From Streptomyces klenkii (GTDB taxonomy: Bacteria; Actinomycetota; Actinomycetes; Streptomycetales; Streptomycetaceae), in contig NZ_RBAM01000009.1 of the NCBI RefSeq assembly GCF_003626645.1, positions 124,001-188,000 of the forward strand: a DNA stretch of 64,000 nucleotides, given 5' to 3'. Every line of letters starts with the position of its first letter. Within the stretch, counting starts at the first letter, position 1. The notes under the pieces were generated by a model, which was not told the origin of the DNA, made no database searches, and saw nothing but the letters and a program-made list of their open reading frames with translations. Shown in pieces: positions 17,699-25,822 of the stretch. The translations under genes were made by a program, and so were the position numbers.

Positions 17699-18597
17699 GG
17701 CGCCTCGCCCGGGGCCAGGAAGACGAACGCCTTCAGGTGGTTCTCCGGGGCCTCGCCCTGGACGGCGTAGGCGGGGGCGACGAGGAAGCCGGGGACGCCG
17801 GTGTCCTGCCGGTTGTAGGCCTGGTACTCGCCCTCGGCGAGGGTGGTGACGTCGGCGTCGAACAGCAGGGTCGCGGGCAGTTCGACGGCGGCCATGTCGC
17901 GGAGGATGCCGTTGGCCGCGTCCACGACCTTGTAGAGACGGGGGTCGACGCCCTCCGTCACGTAGCCGCGGTGGGCCAGCGTGGACTGCACGTTCTCGGC
18001 CGTGGCCGGAGCGCCCTGCTGGGACGCGAACAGCATCTGCACGGTTTCGCTGACGGCCCGGGCCCGCGCGGCCGGCAGGCCGCCGGCCATCTGGTCCCAC
18101 TGCCGGGCGTCGGCGGGGCACAGCTCGCGGGCGAGGTTGCGCAGGTCCTGGTCGACCAGGCGCTGGTAGCGCTCCTTGATCTGCGAGTGTCTGCGGTGCA
18201 TGTCGCTGGGGGCCTCGCCGGTGGCGATGGCGTCCCGGACGCCCGCGGAGCGCAGCCGGTCGAGCAGGACCTCCGCCTGCCGCAACCGGTCCTCCAGGTG
18301 GTCCACCCGGTGGGCCATGGCGGTCACGCCGTCGGAGACCCGGACCACCGTGTCCCGCAGACGGGTCAGGTCGGTCTGCGAGGAGCCGCCGCCCCTTCTC
18401 GCCTTCGCGGTCTGCTGCTCGGCCGTCGCGTCCACGGTGTGCTGCCAGGACTCCACCGCGGCCAGCCGCTGCTGGAGGTCGTGCAGCTGGCCGAGCCACC
18501 ACTCCTGCGAGTACTGGCCGCCCGCCGCCTGTATGGAGGGGACGGTGGTGTGCGGCTCCTTGGGCGCCTCGTGATCGTTCCACCCGTAGTTGTACAT
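17695..18597 (-). CDS. Unknown coiled-coil protein, partner of the Hsp70-like protein
   Basis: This 300-residue protein begins with an aromatic stretch (MYNYGWNDHE), then has a coiled coil from about residue 35 to 115 (QLHDLQQRLAAVESWQ; VDHLEDRLRQAEVLLDRL), then a helical region with HRRHSQIKERYQRLVDQDL and a C-terminal domain of unknown fold ending near NHLKAFVFLAPGEAP. I know no named family. ATG at 18597 has AGGTGAG 7 nt upstream; GTG at 18609 would overlap the Hsp70 stop by 4 nt and is possible. Its place directly after the Hsp70-like gene suggests a co-chaperone or assembly partner. Confidence 0.75.
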   Translation of the reverse strand: MYNYGWNDHEAPKEPHTTVPSIQAAGGQYSQEWWLGQLHDLQQRLAAVESWQHTVDATAEQQTAKARRGGGSSQTDLTRLRDTVVRVSDGVTAMAHRVDHLEDRLRQAEVLLDRLRSAGVRDAIATGEAPSDMHRRHSQIKERYQRLVDQDLRNLARELCPADARQWDQMAGGLPAARARAVSETVQMLFASQQGAPATAENVQSTLAHRGYVTEGVDPRLYKVVDAANGILRDMAAVELPATLLFDADVTTLAEGEYQAYNRQDTGVPGFLVAPAYAVQGEAPENHLKAFVFLAPGEAP

Positions 18598-18605
18598 GGT
18601 CTGGC

Positions 18606-20471
18606 TCACCTTCCCTGCGGGGTGTCGGGCCGGTCGGTGCTGCCGCGGCCGTACAGGTCGTCGAAGGCGACCTCGGCCCGGCGGGCGGCCCCCGACCGGC
18701 GGTCGCAGACCTCCACTTCGATCTCGGTGGTCCCGAACGAGAAGGCGACGTCCAGGGAGCGCTCGCTCGTGGGGAGGCCCACCGACCCCGAGATGTCGGG
18801 GATGACCTTTCCGATGGCCTCGCAGCCTTCCTCGTCCGTATAACCGGGGTCGTGCGCGTACGTGGCGTGGATCGTCACCTGGACCGACGTCCATTTCGGG
18901 AACACCGCGACGGTGCTCACCGCCTTGTGGTCCGCCGGCACGAGATCGCCGCGGCGGGCCATGATGACGAAGCGGTCGTTGCACTTCTCGTTGCCGTCGT
19001 CGTCGATGAAGAATTTCTCCTGCGGGTCGATGCCGTGCCGGAACGGCATGCTGCACCCGAATCCGTAGGTGTATTTCGAGCGGCGGCCCCAGATGATGGA
19101 CGGGTCGTAGGCGAAGTGCACGGCGCCGCCGAGCACGGCGACCGCCGGGTCCATCGGCGTGATCACGCGCACTTCGTGGCCGAAGCGCTGGGCGATGCGG
19201 TCCCGGAGGTACGTCGAGCGCGCGAATCCGCCCACCAGCAGCATTTGTTCCCGCCCGACGGCCGGCCCGTCGCCGGCCGCCGCGGCCCGCTGCCGCTCGA
19301 TGGTGGAGAGGATCGGGCGCACCACGGATTCGAAGAGCGTGGTGACCTCGTGCGCGGTGATCTCGATGTAGTGGGTCTCCCCGGAGGCGAGCACGGTGAG
19401 CCGGGTCCGGGTTCCCGCGTCGAGGGCGTCCCAGATCTTGCCGGGAATGTTGATGAGCACCGTGTCCGTGATCACGGGCGTGCCGTCGGCGGCGGTCTCG
19501 GAGACGAGCCGGACCTTCTCGGTCTCCCATTCCGTCTCCAACTGCCCGACTTCCTTGGGGAAGGCCGCGGTCAGCGCTTTGAGCTGCTGCTCGCCGAAGC
19601 GGTCGGCGAGGATCTCCGTCACGAAGGCGTGGTTGACGTAGGCGGAGCCGAGGCGGTCGCCGTCGGCGACGCGGGTCTCCTTGAGCTGGCCGGGGCCGAC
19701 GCCCTCGGCGCGGATCTGGTAGCTGGTGATGTCGACGGTGCCGCCGCCGCAGTCCACCACCATGAACCGGCTGCCCGGGTCGTCGACCTCCAGCTGCCCC
19801 TCCGGGCGGTCCGGGCCGAGCACCGTGCCCGCGTTGAGCGCGCAGTAGACGGCCGCGGCCTCGGGCTCCTGCACCAGCAGCAGCCGCTCGGCGTCTCCCG
19901 GCAGCCCGGCGGAGACGGCCGCCGCCCGCATGAACTGCCGGTCCGCCTCGGTCCACATGGCCGGAATGGTGAGGCACCAGCGGATTTCGTCGGCGGTATA
20001 GGCGGCGCCGCCGACGGCATAACGGCCGATCTGGTCCAGCGCGGCCCCGCGCACATGCGTGAGCATGGCGGTGACGAGAACCTTCACCGTTTCGCGCCGG
20101 GCGCCCGCCAGATTGCCGAGGAATTCCGGGATGTCGGACTTTCCCTCGCGCCCGTGAATTGCCATCTTGAACTTGCTGGCGTAGCCGAAGCCCTGAGGGT
20201 TTCCGCGGGCGAGTTCGCGGTCCCAGGCATTGCGCGCCTTTTCTCCGAATTTCACCGGGTCGCCGGTCCGGTTCACGAGGACGGCGCTGAGGTCCTTCGG
20301 GTAGGTCTGGCCTCCCGATTGCGTGAACGGCTGGTAGACCACGACCCGGTGGCCCGCCGCGTCCTGGAGCGCGGAAACGGTCGCCCAGGCGAACCCGGTG
20401 CCGTGCGTGCCGAAATCGATCGCGACGATCACCTTGGGTTTGAAAATCGCACCACGTGTTGACGGCGTCAT
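18606..20471 (-). CDS. Hsp70-family (HSPA12-like) ATPase
   Basis: The 621-residue protein has the actin-fold ATPase motifs: phosphate 1 VAIDFGTHGTGF (17-28), phosphate 2 FMVVDCGGGTVDIT (235-248) and adenosine LLVGGFARSTYL (410-421). The DCGGGTVDIT form and the long insert resemble HSPA12-type proteins rather than DnaK, and the C-terminal substrate-binding part is diverged. ATG at 20471 is preceded by GGGGGA. It heads a minus-strand operon with a coiled-coil protein, a helical protein, a patatin lipase, a GDPD and a 2-TM protein. No DnaJ or GrpE is nearby. The likely role is ATP-gated sensing or remodelling of a protein or membrane target; this is inference. Confidence 0.85.
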   Translation of the reverse strand: MTPSTRGAIFKPKVIVAIDFGTHGTGFAWATVSALQDAAGHRVVVYQPFTQSGGQTYPKDLSAVLVNRTGDPVKFGEKARNAWDRELARGNPQGFGYASKFKMAIHGREGKSDIPEFLGNLAGARRETVKVLVTAMLTHVRGAALDQIGRYAVGGAAYTADEIRWCLTIPAMWTEADRQFMRAAAVSAGLPGDAERLLLVQEPEAAAVYCALNAGTVLGPDRPEGQLEVDDPGSRFMVVDCGGGTVDITSYQIRAEGVGPGQLKETRVADGDRLGSAYVNHAFVTEILADRFGEQQLKALTAAFPKEVGQLETEWETEKVRLVSETAADGTPVITDTVLINIPGKIWDALDAGTRTRLTVLASGETHYIEITAHEVTTLFESVVRPILSTIERQRAAAAGDGPAVGREQMLLVGGFARSTYLRDRIAQRFGHEVRVITPMDPAVAVLGGAVHFAYDPSIIWGRRSKYTYGFGCSMPFRHGIDPQEKFFIDDDGNEKCNDRFVIMARRGDLVPADHKAVSTVAVFPKWTSVQVTIHATYAHDPGYTDEEGCEAIGKVIPDISGSVGLPTSERSLDVAFSFGTTEIEVEVCDRRSGAARRAEVAFDDLYGRGSTDRPDTPQGR

Positions 20472-20620
20472 GGGTCCCCCGAGCTCCGCACAGTTGCCGA
20501 CAGGTGCTTGAGGGTACACGTCACCGTGGGTGGCGGGGAGTCCATTGGCGGAATGGATTCCGCCTCCGTGCGGCGGGGCGCCGGGAATCAATTTCCTTGG
20601 TGGCGGCACCTATTGGCGAA

Positions 20621-20669
20621 AGCTCAGAAGAAGCTCAGAGGAAGCTCAGGAGAGGCTCAGGAAGCTCAA
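20621..20669 (-). repeat. Heptamer array phased at 11 bp upstream of the Hsp70 operon
   Basis: AGCTCAG occurs at 20621, 20632 and 20643, GGCTCAG at 20654 (exact 11-bp steps) and AGCTCAA at 20663. The array lies about 150 bp upstream of the Hsp70-like start and just beyond the ketoreductase stop. Direct heptamers at 11-bp spacing are the known binding pattern of SARP/AfsR and other OmpR-type winged-helix regulators, so this is a candidate activator site. Confidence 0.6.
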
Positions 20670-20699
20670 GGGAATCCCATAGATATATCCGGACGATCT

Positions 20700-21485
20700 T
20701 TATCCCGGCAGGCCTCCGTTGATCTCCACGACCTGCCCGGTGATGTACGCGGCGCGGTCCGACACGAGGTACGCGACCAGATCGGCCACCTCCTCCGGGG
20801 TCCCGGCCCGGCCGAGCGGGATCTGCTCCAGATGGCGCTTCGCCACCGCCTCCGGCAGGCCCGCCGTCATGTCCGTCGTGATCAGGCCCGGGGCGACGAC
20901 GTTGGCGCGGACGCCGTACTTGCCGCCCTCCCTGGCGAGCGAGCGCGTGAAGCCGATGATGCCGGCCTTGGAGGCGGCGTAGTTGGTCTGCGCCGCGCTG
21001 CCGTGGACGCCGGCGACGGAGGACAGCGTCACGATCGCCCCCTTGCGGCGCTTCATCAGCGGAAAGACAGCCGCGCGGCAGATGTGGTACGTGCCGTGCA
21101 GGTTGGTGTCGATGACCTCCCGCCACTCCTCGTCGGCCATCAGCGCCAGCGGCCGGTCGCGGGTGATGCCCGCGCACGTGACCACCGCGTCGGGCGGCCC
21201 CAGCTCGCGGACGGCACCGGTGACGAACTCCCGGGCCGCGCCGCCCTCCGCCACGTCCGCCTGCCGGGCGAGCACCCGGGCGCCCGCCTCCCGGGCCGCC
21301 TTCGCGGCGGCCTCCGCGGCGTCGGCGTCGGACCGGTAGCAGAAGGCGACGTCGTAGCCGTCCTCGGCCAGCCGCGCCACCACCGCCCGGCCGATGCCGC
21401 GCGAGCCGCCGGTGACCAGGGCCACCGGCCGCCGCGCGGCGCCGCCTTCCGTCTCGCCGCGCACGGTACGGGCCGCCGCGCTCAT
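20700..21485 (-). CDS. 3-ketoacyl-ACP reductase (FabG-like SDR)
   Basis: The 261-residue short-chain dehydrogenase has the NADP motif VTGGSRGIGRAV, the structural CAGI (NAG-like) motif, the catalytic Ser in TLSSVAG and Tyr-x3-Lys in NYAASKAG, and ends ITGQVVEINGGLPG as FabG proteins do. It would reduce 3-ketoacyl groups on the ACP encoded next to it. Its start overlaps the ACP stop (ATGA). It is the last gene of the left arm of the biosynthetic cluster. No dehydratase or enoyl reductase is present, so unless supplied elsewhere, chain processing would stop at the hydroxy level. Confidence 0.9.
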   Translation of the reverse strand: MSAAARTVRGETEGGAARRPVALVTGGSRGIGRAVVARLAEDGYDVAFCYRSDADAAEAAAKAAREAGARVLARQADVAEGGAAREFVTGAVRELGPPDAVVTCAGITRDRPLALMADEEWREVIDTNLHGTYHICRAAVFPLMKRRKGAIVTLSSVAGVHGSAAQTNYAASKAGIIGFTRSLAREGGKYGVRANVVAPGLITTDMTAGLPEAVAKRHLEQIPLGRAGTPEEVADLVAYLVSDRAAYITGQVVEINGGLPG

Positions 21486-21754
21486 GCCGCGGACCGGCCC
21501 GCGACCCGGTCCCGTACCAGCTCGCTGATCAGCCGGAAGGTTCCCAGGTCCGCGAGGTCGGAGTCGTCGACGCGGATGCCGTACTGCTCCTCGATGCGCA
21601 CCGCGATCTCCAGGGAGACCAGCGAGTCCACGTCGAGGTCCTCCTTGAAGCGGGCGTCGTCGGTGACCTCCTCGACGGGCAGTTCGAGGGCGTCGGCGAC
21701 CACGGCGCGGAGCTCTTCGACGTCGAGGGTGTTGATCGTGGGCTGAGCGGACAT
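21482..21754 (-). CDS. Acyl carrier protein
   Basis: The 90-residue protein is a discrete ACP with the phosphopantetheine site Ser44 in DLDVDSLVSLEIAVRIEE. The acidic helix 2 and length are typical. It overlaps the ketoreductase start and lies 77 bp after the ketosynthase-like gene, with GGAGGC upstream of its start. Together with the ACP domain fused to the ligase, the cluster has two carrier domains, which suggests one for loading and one for extension. Confidence 0.93.
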   Translation of the reverse strand: MSAQPTINTLDVEELRAVVADALELPVEEVTDDARFKEDLDVDSLVSLEIAVRIEEQYGIRVDDSDLADLGTFRLISELVRDRVAGRSAA

Positions 21755-21831
21755 GGCGGTGCCTCCGGTTCGGGGGATGTGAGGGCTGGTTGATACGCGG
21801 GTGGGGGTGCGGGTGCAGGTTCAGGTGCTGG

Positions 21832-22791
21832 TCAGGGAGCGGTCAGCAGGAGCGCCGCGGCGGCGTCGTCCGCCGGGCCCCCGGCGGAGGCCAGGACGGC
21901 GGCGTCCTCGTCCGGCCGGCGGTCGAAGTACGCGACGGCCGCGGCGCACTGGAGCACGCCCAGGGCGCCGGAGCACCGGCCGAGCCGCCCCGTCAGGTCG
22001 AAGGCGGGCGCGCCACCGGGAGCGCCGCACGCGTCCTCGCCGGGCAGCCACAGGCTCACGGAGGCGGGGGAGCGGCCGCCCAGGGCCGCGGCCACCGCGA
22101 CCGACGGGTCCGCGCCGCGCGCGTACGCTCCCGCGCCGATGACCGCGCGGGGCCGGGCGCCGCGGTCCCGGGCCTCCAGGACGAGGGCGGCGGCGCCGTC
22201 GAACACCGGCTCGCCCAGCAGCTTGGTGACGGCGTCGCCCGACGGCTCCACGCCGATGACGACGGCGGTCTCCGCGCGGCCCGCCGCGATGAGCCCGCGC
22301 GCCCAGTACACGGCGTCGAGCCCGCTGCCGGGCCCGTTGCACAGGGTGAGGCTGGGGCCGCGCAGGCCGTGGCGCATGGCCACGGACCCGGCGATGACGT
22401 TGCTGGACGTCTGCGGCAGGCCGAGGGGGCTCAGGCCGGTCACGGTGTCGCGGGCGATGACGTCGGCGAACGCGCAAACGCTGTCGAGGATGCCGAAGTT
22501 GGAGCTGACGACCACCGCGGTGGTGTCGCCGTCGCCGGTGAAGGCCTTGCCGTCGTGCAGCCCGGCGTCGCGCAGGGCCGGTTCGGCGGCGCGCAGGGCC
22601 AGGCGCGAGGCGCGGTCCTTGTGCCGCATCTCGCGGCCCGTGAGGCCCGTGTGCGGGTCGAAGCCGCCTTCGCGGACGGCGCCGAGGAGTTCGTCGGGGA
22701 AGGTGATGCCGGGGACGGCGAGGCCCACGCCGGAGATGACGACCTCGGGGTTGCCGGACGTGCGGTGCGCGGTCTGCGCGGCACTGGTCAT
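21832..22791 (-). CDS. Ketosynthase-like protein lacking catalytic residues (chain-length-factor-like)
   Basis: The 319-residue protein has the thiolase fold motifs of a ketosynthase (VISGVGLAVPG; GPSLTLCNGPGSGLDAV; LGRCSGALGVLQ) but is about 80-100 residues shorter than usual. Aligned to TACASG, the nucleophile position is Pro154, and the conserved His of the GHxxGAAG block is Arg. It therefore cannot act as a normal condensing enzyme and resembles chain-length factors or other non-catalytic KS partners. It is coupled by ATGA overlap to the intact ketosynthase upstream, consistent with a KS/CLF heterodimer. Confidence 0.8.
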   Translation of the reverse strand: MTSAAQTAHRTSGNPEVVISGVGLAVPGITFPDELLGAVREGGFDPHTGLTGREMRHKDRASRLALRAAEPALRDAGLHDGKAFTGDGDTTAVVVSSNFGILDSVCAFADVIARDTVTGLSPLGLPQTSSNVIAGSVAMRHGLRGPSLTLCNGPGSGLDAVYWARGLIAAGRAETAVVIGVEPSGDAVTKLLGEPVFDGAAALVLEARDRGARPRAVIGAGAYARGADPSVAVAAALGGRSPASVSLWLPGEDACGAPGGAPAFDLTGRLGRCSGALGVLQCAAAVAYFDRRPDEDAAVLASAGGPADDAAAALLLTAP

Positions 22792-23957
22792 CGGACTGCC
22801 TCCACTATCGCCGCGGCGTTGATCCCGCCGAAGCCGAACGCGTCGATCTGGGCGAGGCCGAGGTCGGCCGTGGCCGCCGTGTCCCGGACGAGCCGCAGCC
22901 CGGCGGCCTCCCCGACCGGGTCGGTGAGCCCGAGCACCGGCGGCACCGTGCCCTGCCGGAGGGCGAGCGCGGCGACCACCAGGCTCAGCAGCCCCGAGCC
23001 GCCCAGCGTGTGCCCGGTCATGGACTTCACGGCCGTCATCAGCGGCCCGCCGTCACCGCTCCCAGGGCCGTCCCCGGGGCCGGCCGCGAAGACCTGCGCG
23101 AGCACGCCGGCCTCGGTCGTGTCGTTCTTCGGGGTGCCGCTGCCGTGCAGCATGACCAGGTCGATGTCCCCGGCGGCGACCCCGGCCCGCCGGTGGGCGT
23201 CGCGCACCACGCGGGTGATGCCCTCGGGATCGGGGGCCGTGGGGTGGTGGGCGTCGCAGTTGACGCCGACGGCCCGCACGCGCGCGTGCACGCGCCGGCC
23301 GGGTTCCGGTGCGGCCGGGGCGCGCTGCACGACCACCGCCACCGCGCCCTCGCCCATCAGCATGCCCTTGTGGGAGCGGTCGAACGGGCGCAGCGCGTCG
23401 GGGATGTCGTTCTGCACCCGGTCCAGCGTCCCGAACGCGCTCTCGCCGATCGCGTCCGTGCCGGCCACCACGACGGTGTCCGCGGCCCCCGCCTCGATCA
23501 GGTCGGTGGCCATGGCCAGCGCGTAGAGCGAGGCGGCGCAGGCGTTGGCGAACGTGTACGTGCGGGTCGCGCCGAACTCCGCCCGCAGGGCGGTGCCGAA
23601 GTGCAGGTCCGAGGGGGCCAGCGGGGTGCCCTCGCGCCACCACAGCTCGGCGCTGCGCTGCTCCTGGAGGGTCGTGCCGACCAGGACCGGGACGTCCGCG
23701 AGGTCGTGGGGGAGCCCCGCGTCCGTGAGGGCCTGGGCGACGGCCTGCCGCAGCCAGCGGGTCGCCCGGCCCGGCTCGTCGGCGCCCGGGCGGGCGCGGT
23801 CGTCGATCTCGTAGGCCTGCCGGGCCCGGTACTTGGCGGTGTCGAAGGCGCGCAGCCCGGCGAGGCCGCTGCGGCCCGCGCAGAGCGCGGCGAAGATCTC
23901 CTGCGGGGTGCCGCCGATGCTCGCGACCGCTCCCATGCCGGTGATGTCCCAGGTCAT
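22788..23957 (-). CDS. Beta-ketoacyl synthase (FabF/type II PKS KS-like), catalytically intact
   Basis: The 389-residue condensing enzyme has the full Cys-His-His set: Cys140 in FANACAASLYAL, His271 in MLHGSGTPKNDTTE, and Lys311/His316 in KSMTGHTLGGSG. It would extend an ACP-bound acyl chain with malonyl-ACP. Start and stop both overlap neighbours by 4 nt (the ACP-ligase before it, the KS-like gene after it), so translation is coupled through the operon. Its pairing with an inactive homologue resembles type II polyketide systems, but no acyltransferase, aromatase or cyclase is present. Confidence 0.9.
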   Translation of the reverse strand: MTWDITGMGAVASIGGTPQEIFAALCAGRSGLAGLRAFDTAKYRARQAYEIDDRARPGADEPGRATRWLRQAVAQALTDAGLPHDLADVPVLVGTTLQEQRSAELWWREGTPLAPSDLHFGTALRAEFGATRTYTFANACAASLYALAMATDLIEAGAADTVVVAGTDAIGESAFGTLDRVQNDIPDALRPFDRSHKGMLMGEGAVAVVVQRAPAAPEPGRRVHARVRAVGVNCDAHHPTAPDPEGITRVVRDAHRRAGVAAGDIDLVMLHGSGTPKNDTTEAGVLAQVFAAGPGDGPGSGDGGPLMTAVKSMTGHTLGGSGLLSLVVAALALRQGTVPPVLGLTDPVGEAAGLRLVRDTAATADLGLAQIDAFGFGGINAAAIVEAVR

Positions 23958-25822
23958 GACTGTCCTATCCGCTCGCGCAGCCGGTAGGCGGCGAGCTTGC
24001 CCGTGGCCGTCGCCGGCAGGGCGTCCACGAATTCGAAGCGGCCGGGCCGCTTGTACGGGGCGAGGCGGGTGCGGACGCAGGCGCGGATGGCGCGCCGGAC
24101 CGCGTCCCGGTCGGTGCCCTCGGCGGTCACGGTGAACGCCACCGAGCGCTGGAGGCCGTCGGGGTCCGGGACGCCGACGACGACGCAGTCGGTGACGCCG
24201 TCGATCGAGCGGACCACGTCCTCGATCTCGCGGGGCACGACCTTGTAGCCGCCGAGGTTGAGGATGTCGTCGGCCCGGCACAGGTACGCGATGCTGCCGT
24301 CGGGGTTCCGGCGGACAACGTCCCCGGTGTACGCGCCGCCGTCGCCGAACGTGGCCGCGTCGGCGTCCGGGCGGTCGACGTAGCCGAGGGAGACGGTCGG
24401 CCCGGCGATGTGCAGCCGGCCGTCGGTGCCGTCGGGCACCGGGCGGCCCCGCTCGTCGCGGACGGTCACGGTCACGCCGGGGACGGGCAGGCCGGCCAGG
24501 CCGTGCAGCGAGCGGTCCGCGGGCGTCGCGATGGCGACGTGCATGACCTCGGTCGCCCCCAGGCAGTTCATGACGTGCGCGCCGAACGCCGCCTCGATGC
24601 GCCGGCTCAGGGCGGCCGGGCAGTGCTCGCCGGCGGTCAGGCACAGGCGCACGGACGACAGGGCCTCGGGGTCGGGGCGGCCGCTGTGCGCCGCGTCGAG
24701 GAGGCCCGCGTACAGGCGCGGCACCGAGCACAGCACGGTCGGCCGGTGCCGGCGCAGGGCCGCGCTCACCGACAGCGGGTCCACGGCCCCGCGCAGGACG
24801 ACGGCGCTCGCCCCGGCCGCCAGCGTGCACAGCACCGAACTGCCGAAGCCGTAGCCGAACGACATCCGGGCGGTGGACAGCACGACGTCGTCGGGCCGCA
24901 GCCCGAGCACCGCGCCGTACCCGTCGAGCATGGCGTGGATCCCGGCGGCGGAGTGCCGCACGCCCTTGGGCCGGCCGGTGGAGCCGGAGGTGTACTGGAT
25001 CAGCGACTCGGCGCCCGCGGGGCGGTGCGCGGGTGGGACGGGCGGGCCGGGCAGGTGGGCGCCTGCCGGGCCGGGCCCGGTCGCCAGCCCCTCCCGTACC
25101 TGATCACCCGTCATCCGGGGGAGGGCGGCGAACGCCTCGTGCAGGGCGGCCTGCTGGGCGGGAGCGGTGTCGAGGTGGACGACGGCCGCTCCGCAGTCGG
25201 CGGCGATGAACCGGATGTCGTCGTCGCCGAGCATCGGGCTCACCGGCACCGGCACGCACCCGTGCCACCACAGCCCGAGGACGGCCACGGCCGTGGCCAC
25301 GGAGTCCTCGGCGACGATCAGGCCGCGGCCGCCGGCCGGCACGCCCCGCCCGGCCAGGGCCCGGGCGTAGTCCTGCGCGGCCTCGTGGAGACGGGCGTAC
25401 GAGACGGTGCCGGCGTCCGGGTCCGTGTACGCGGTCCGCTCGCCGTGACCGGCGGCGATGCGGGTGCCGAGCAGGCGGTCCACCAGGGTGCGGTCCGCCG
25501 GGGCGCGGTCCGCCCGGACCGGGGGCGTGGCCCCCGCCGGGGCGCCGGAGCCGGCCGAGACCTCGGAGCTCTGGCAGCTCTTCGCGGCCAGCAGGTCGAG
25601 TGCGTCCCGGACGCTGTCCACGGCCGCCGTCTCGTCGTCGCCGAGCGCGATCCCGAAGGTCTGCTCGATGCGCGCCGCGATCTCCACCTTCTCCAGGGAG
25701 TCGACCTTGAGCTCCTGGTGGAACGAGGCGTCGGCCCGTACGTCCTCCACGTCGATGTCGAGGACGAACGCCACTATTTCGCGAAGCCGGTCACCGGCAT
25801 CGGGTTTCCGCACAGGTGGCAC
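23954..25822 (-). CDS. ACP-AMP ligase fusion protein (acyl-loading enzyme)
   Basis: The 622-residue protein fuses an N-terminal ACP (residues about 8-82, Ser42 in LKVDSLEKVEIA) by a Pro/Ala linker to a complete adenylate-forming ligase. The ligase has IQYTSGSTGRPKGV (about 275-288), LGATEVMH, TGDVVRRNPDG and Lys609 in TATGKLAAYRL. The ligase part resembles benzoate-CoA/acyl-ACP ligases. It probably activates a carboxylic acid as AMP ester and loads it onto its own ACP, supplying the starter unit. GTG at 25822 has GAAGGAG 6 nt upstream. It is the first gene of the left arm and faces the divergent repeat-containing promoter. Confidence 0.88.
   Translation of the reverse strand: MPPVRKPDAGDRLREIVAFVLDIDVEDVRADASFHQELKVDSLEKVEIAARIEQTFGIALGDDETAAVDSVRDALDLLAAKSCQSSEVSAGSGAPAGATPPVRADRAPADRTLVDRLLGTRIAAGHGERTAYTDPDAGTVSYARLHEAAQDYARALAGRGVPAGGRGLIVAEDSVATAVAVLGLWWHGCVPVPVSPMLGDDDIRFIAADCGAAVVHLDTAPAQQAALHEAFAALPRMTGDQVREGLATGPGPAGAHLPGPPVPPAHRPAGAESLIQYTSGSTGRPKGVRHSAAGIHAMLDGYGAVLGLRPDDVVLSTARMSFGYGFGSSVLCTLAAGASAVVLRGAVDPLSVSAALRRHRPTVLCSVPRLYAGLLDAAHSGRPDPEALSSVRLCLTAGEHCPAALSRRIEAAFGAHVMNCLGATEVMHVAIATPADRSLHGLAGLPVPGVTVTVRDERGRPVPDGTDGRLHIAGPTVSLGYVDRPDADAATFGDGGAYTGDVVRRNPDGSIAYLCRADDILNLGGYKVVPREIEDVVRSIDGVTDCVVVGVPDPDGLQRSVAFTVTAEGTDRDAVRRAIRACVRTRLAPYKRPGRFEFVDALPATATGKLAAYRLRERIGQS

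Noticed and set aside
14067..20471. Possibility that the patatin operon is a CBASS system
   Set aside because: There is no cyclic-oligonucleotide cyclase (CD-NTase) or Cap2/Cap3-type gene in or near the operon.
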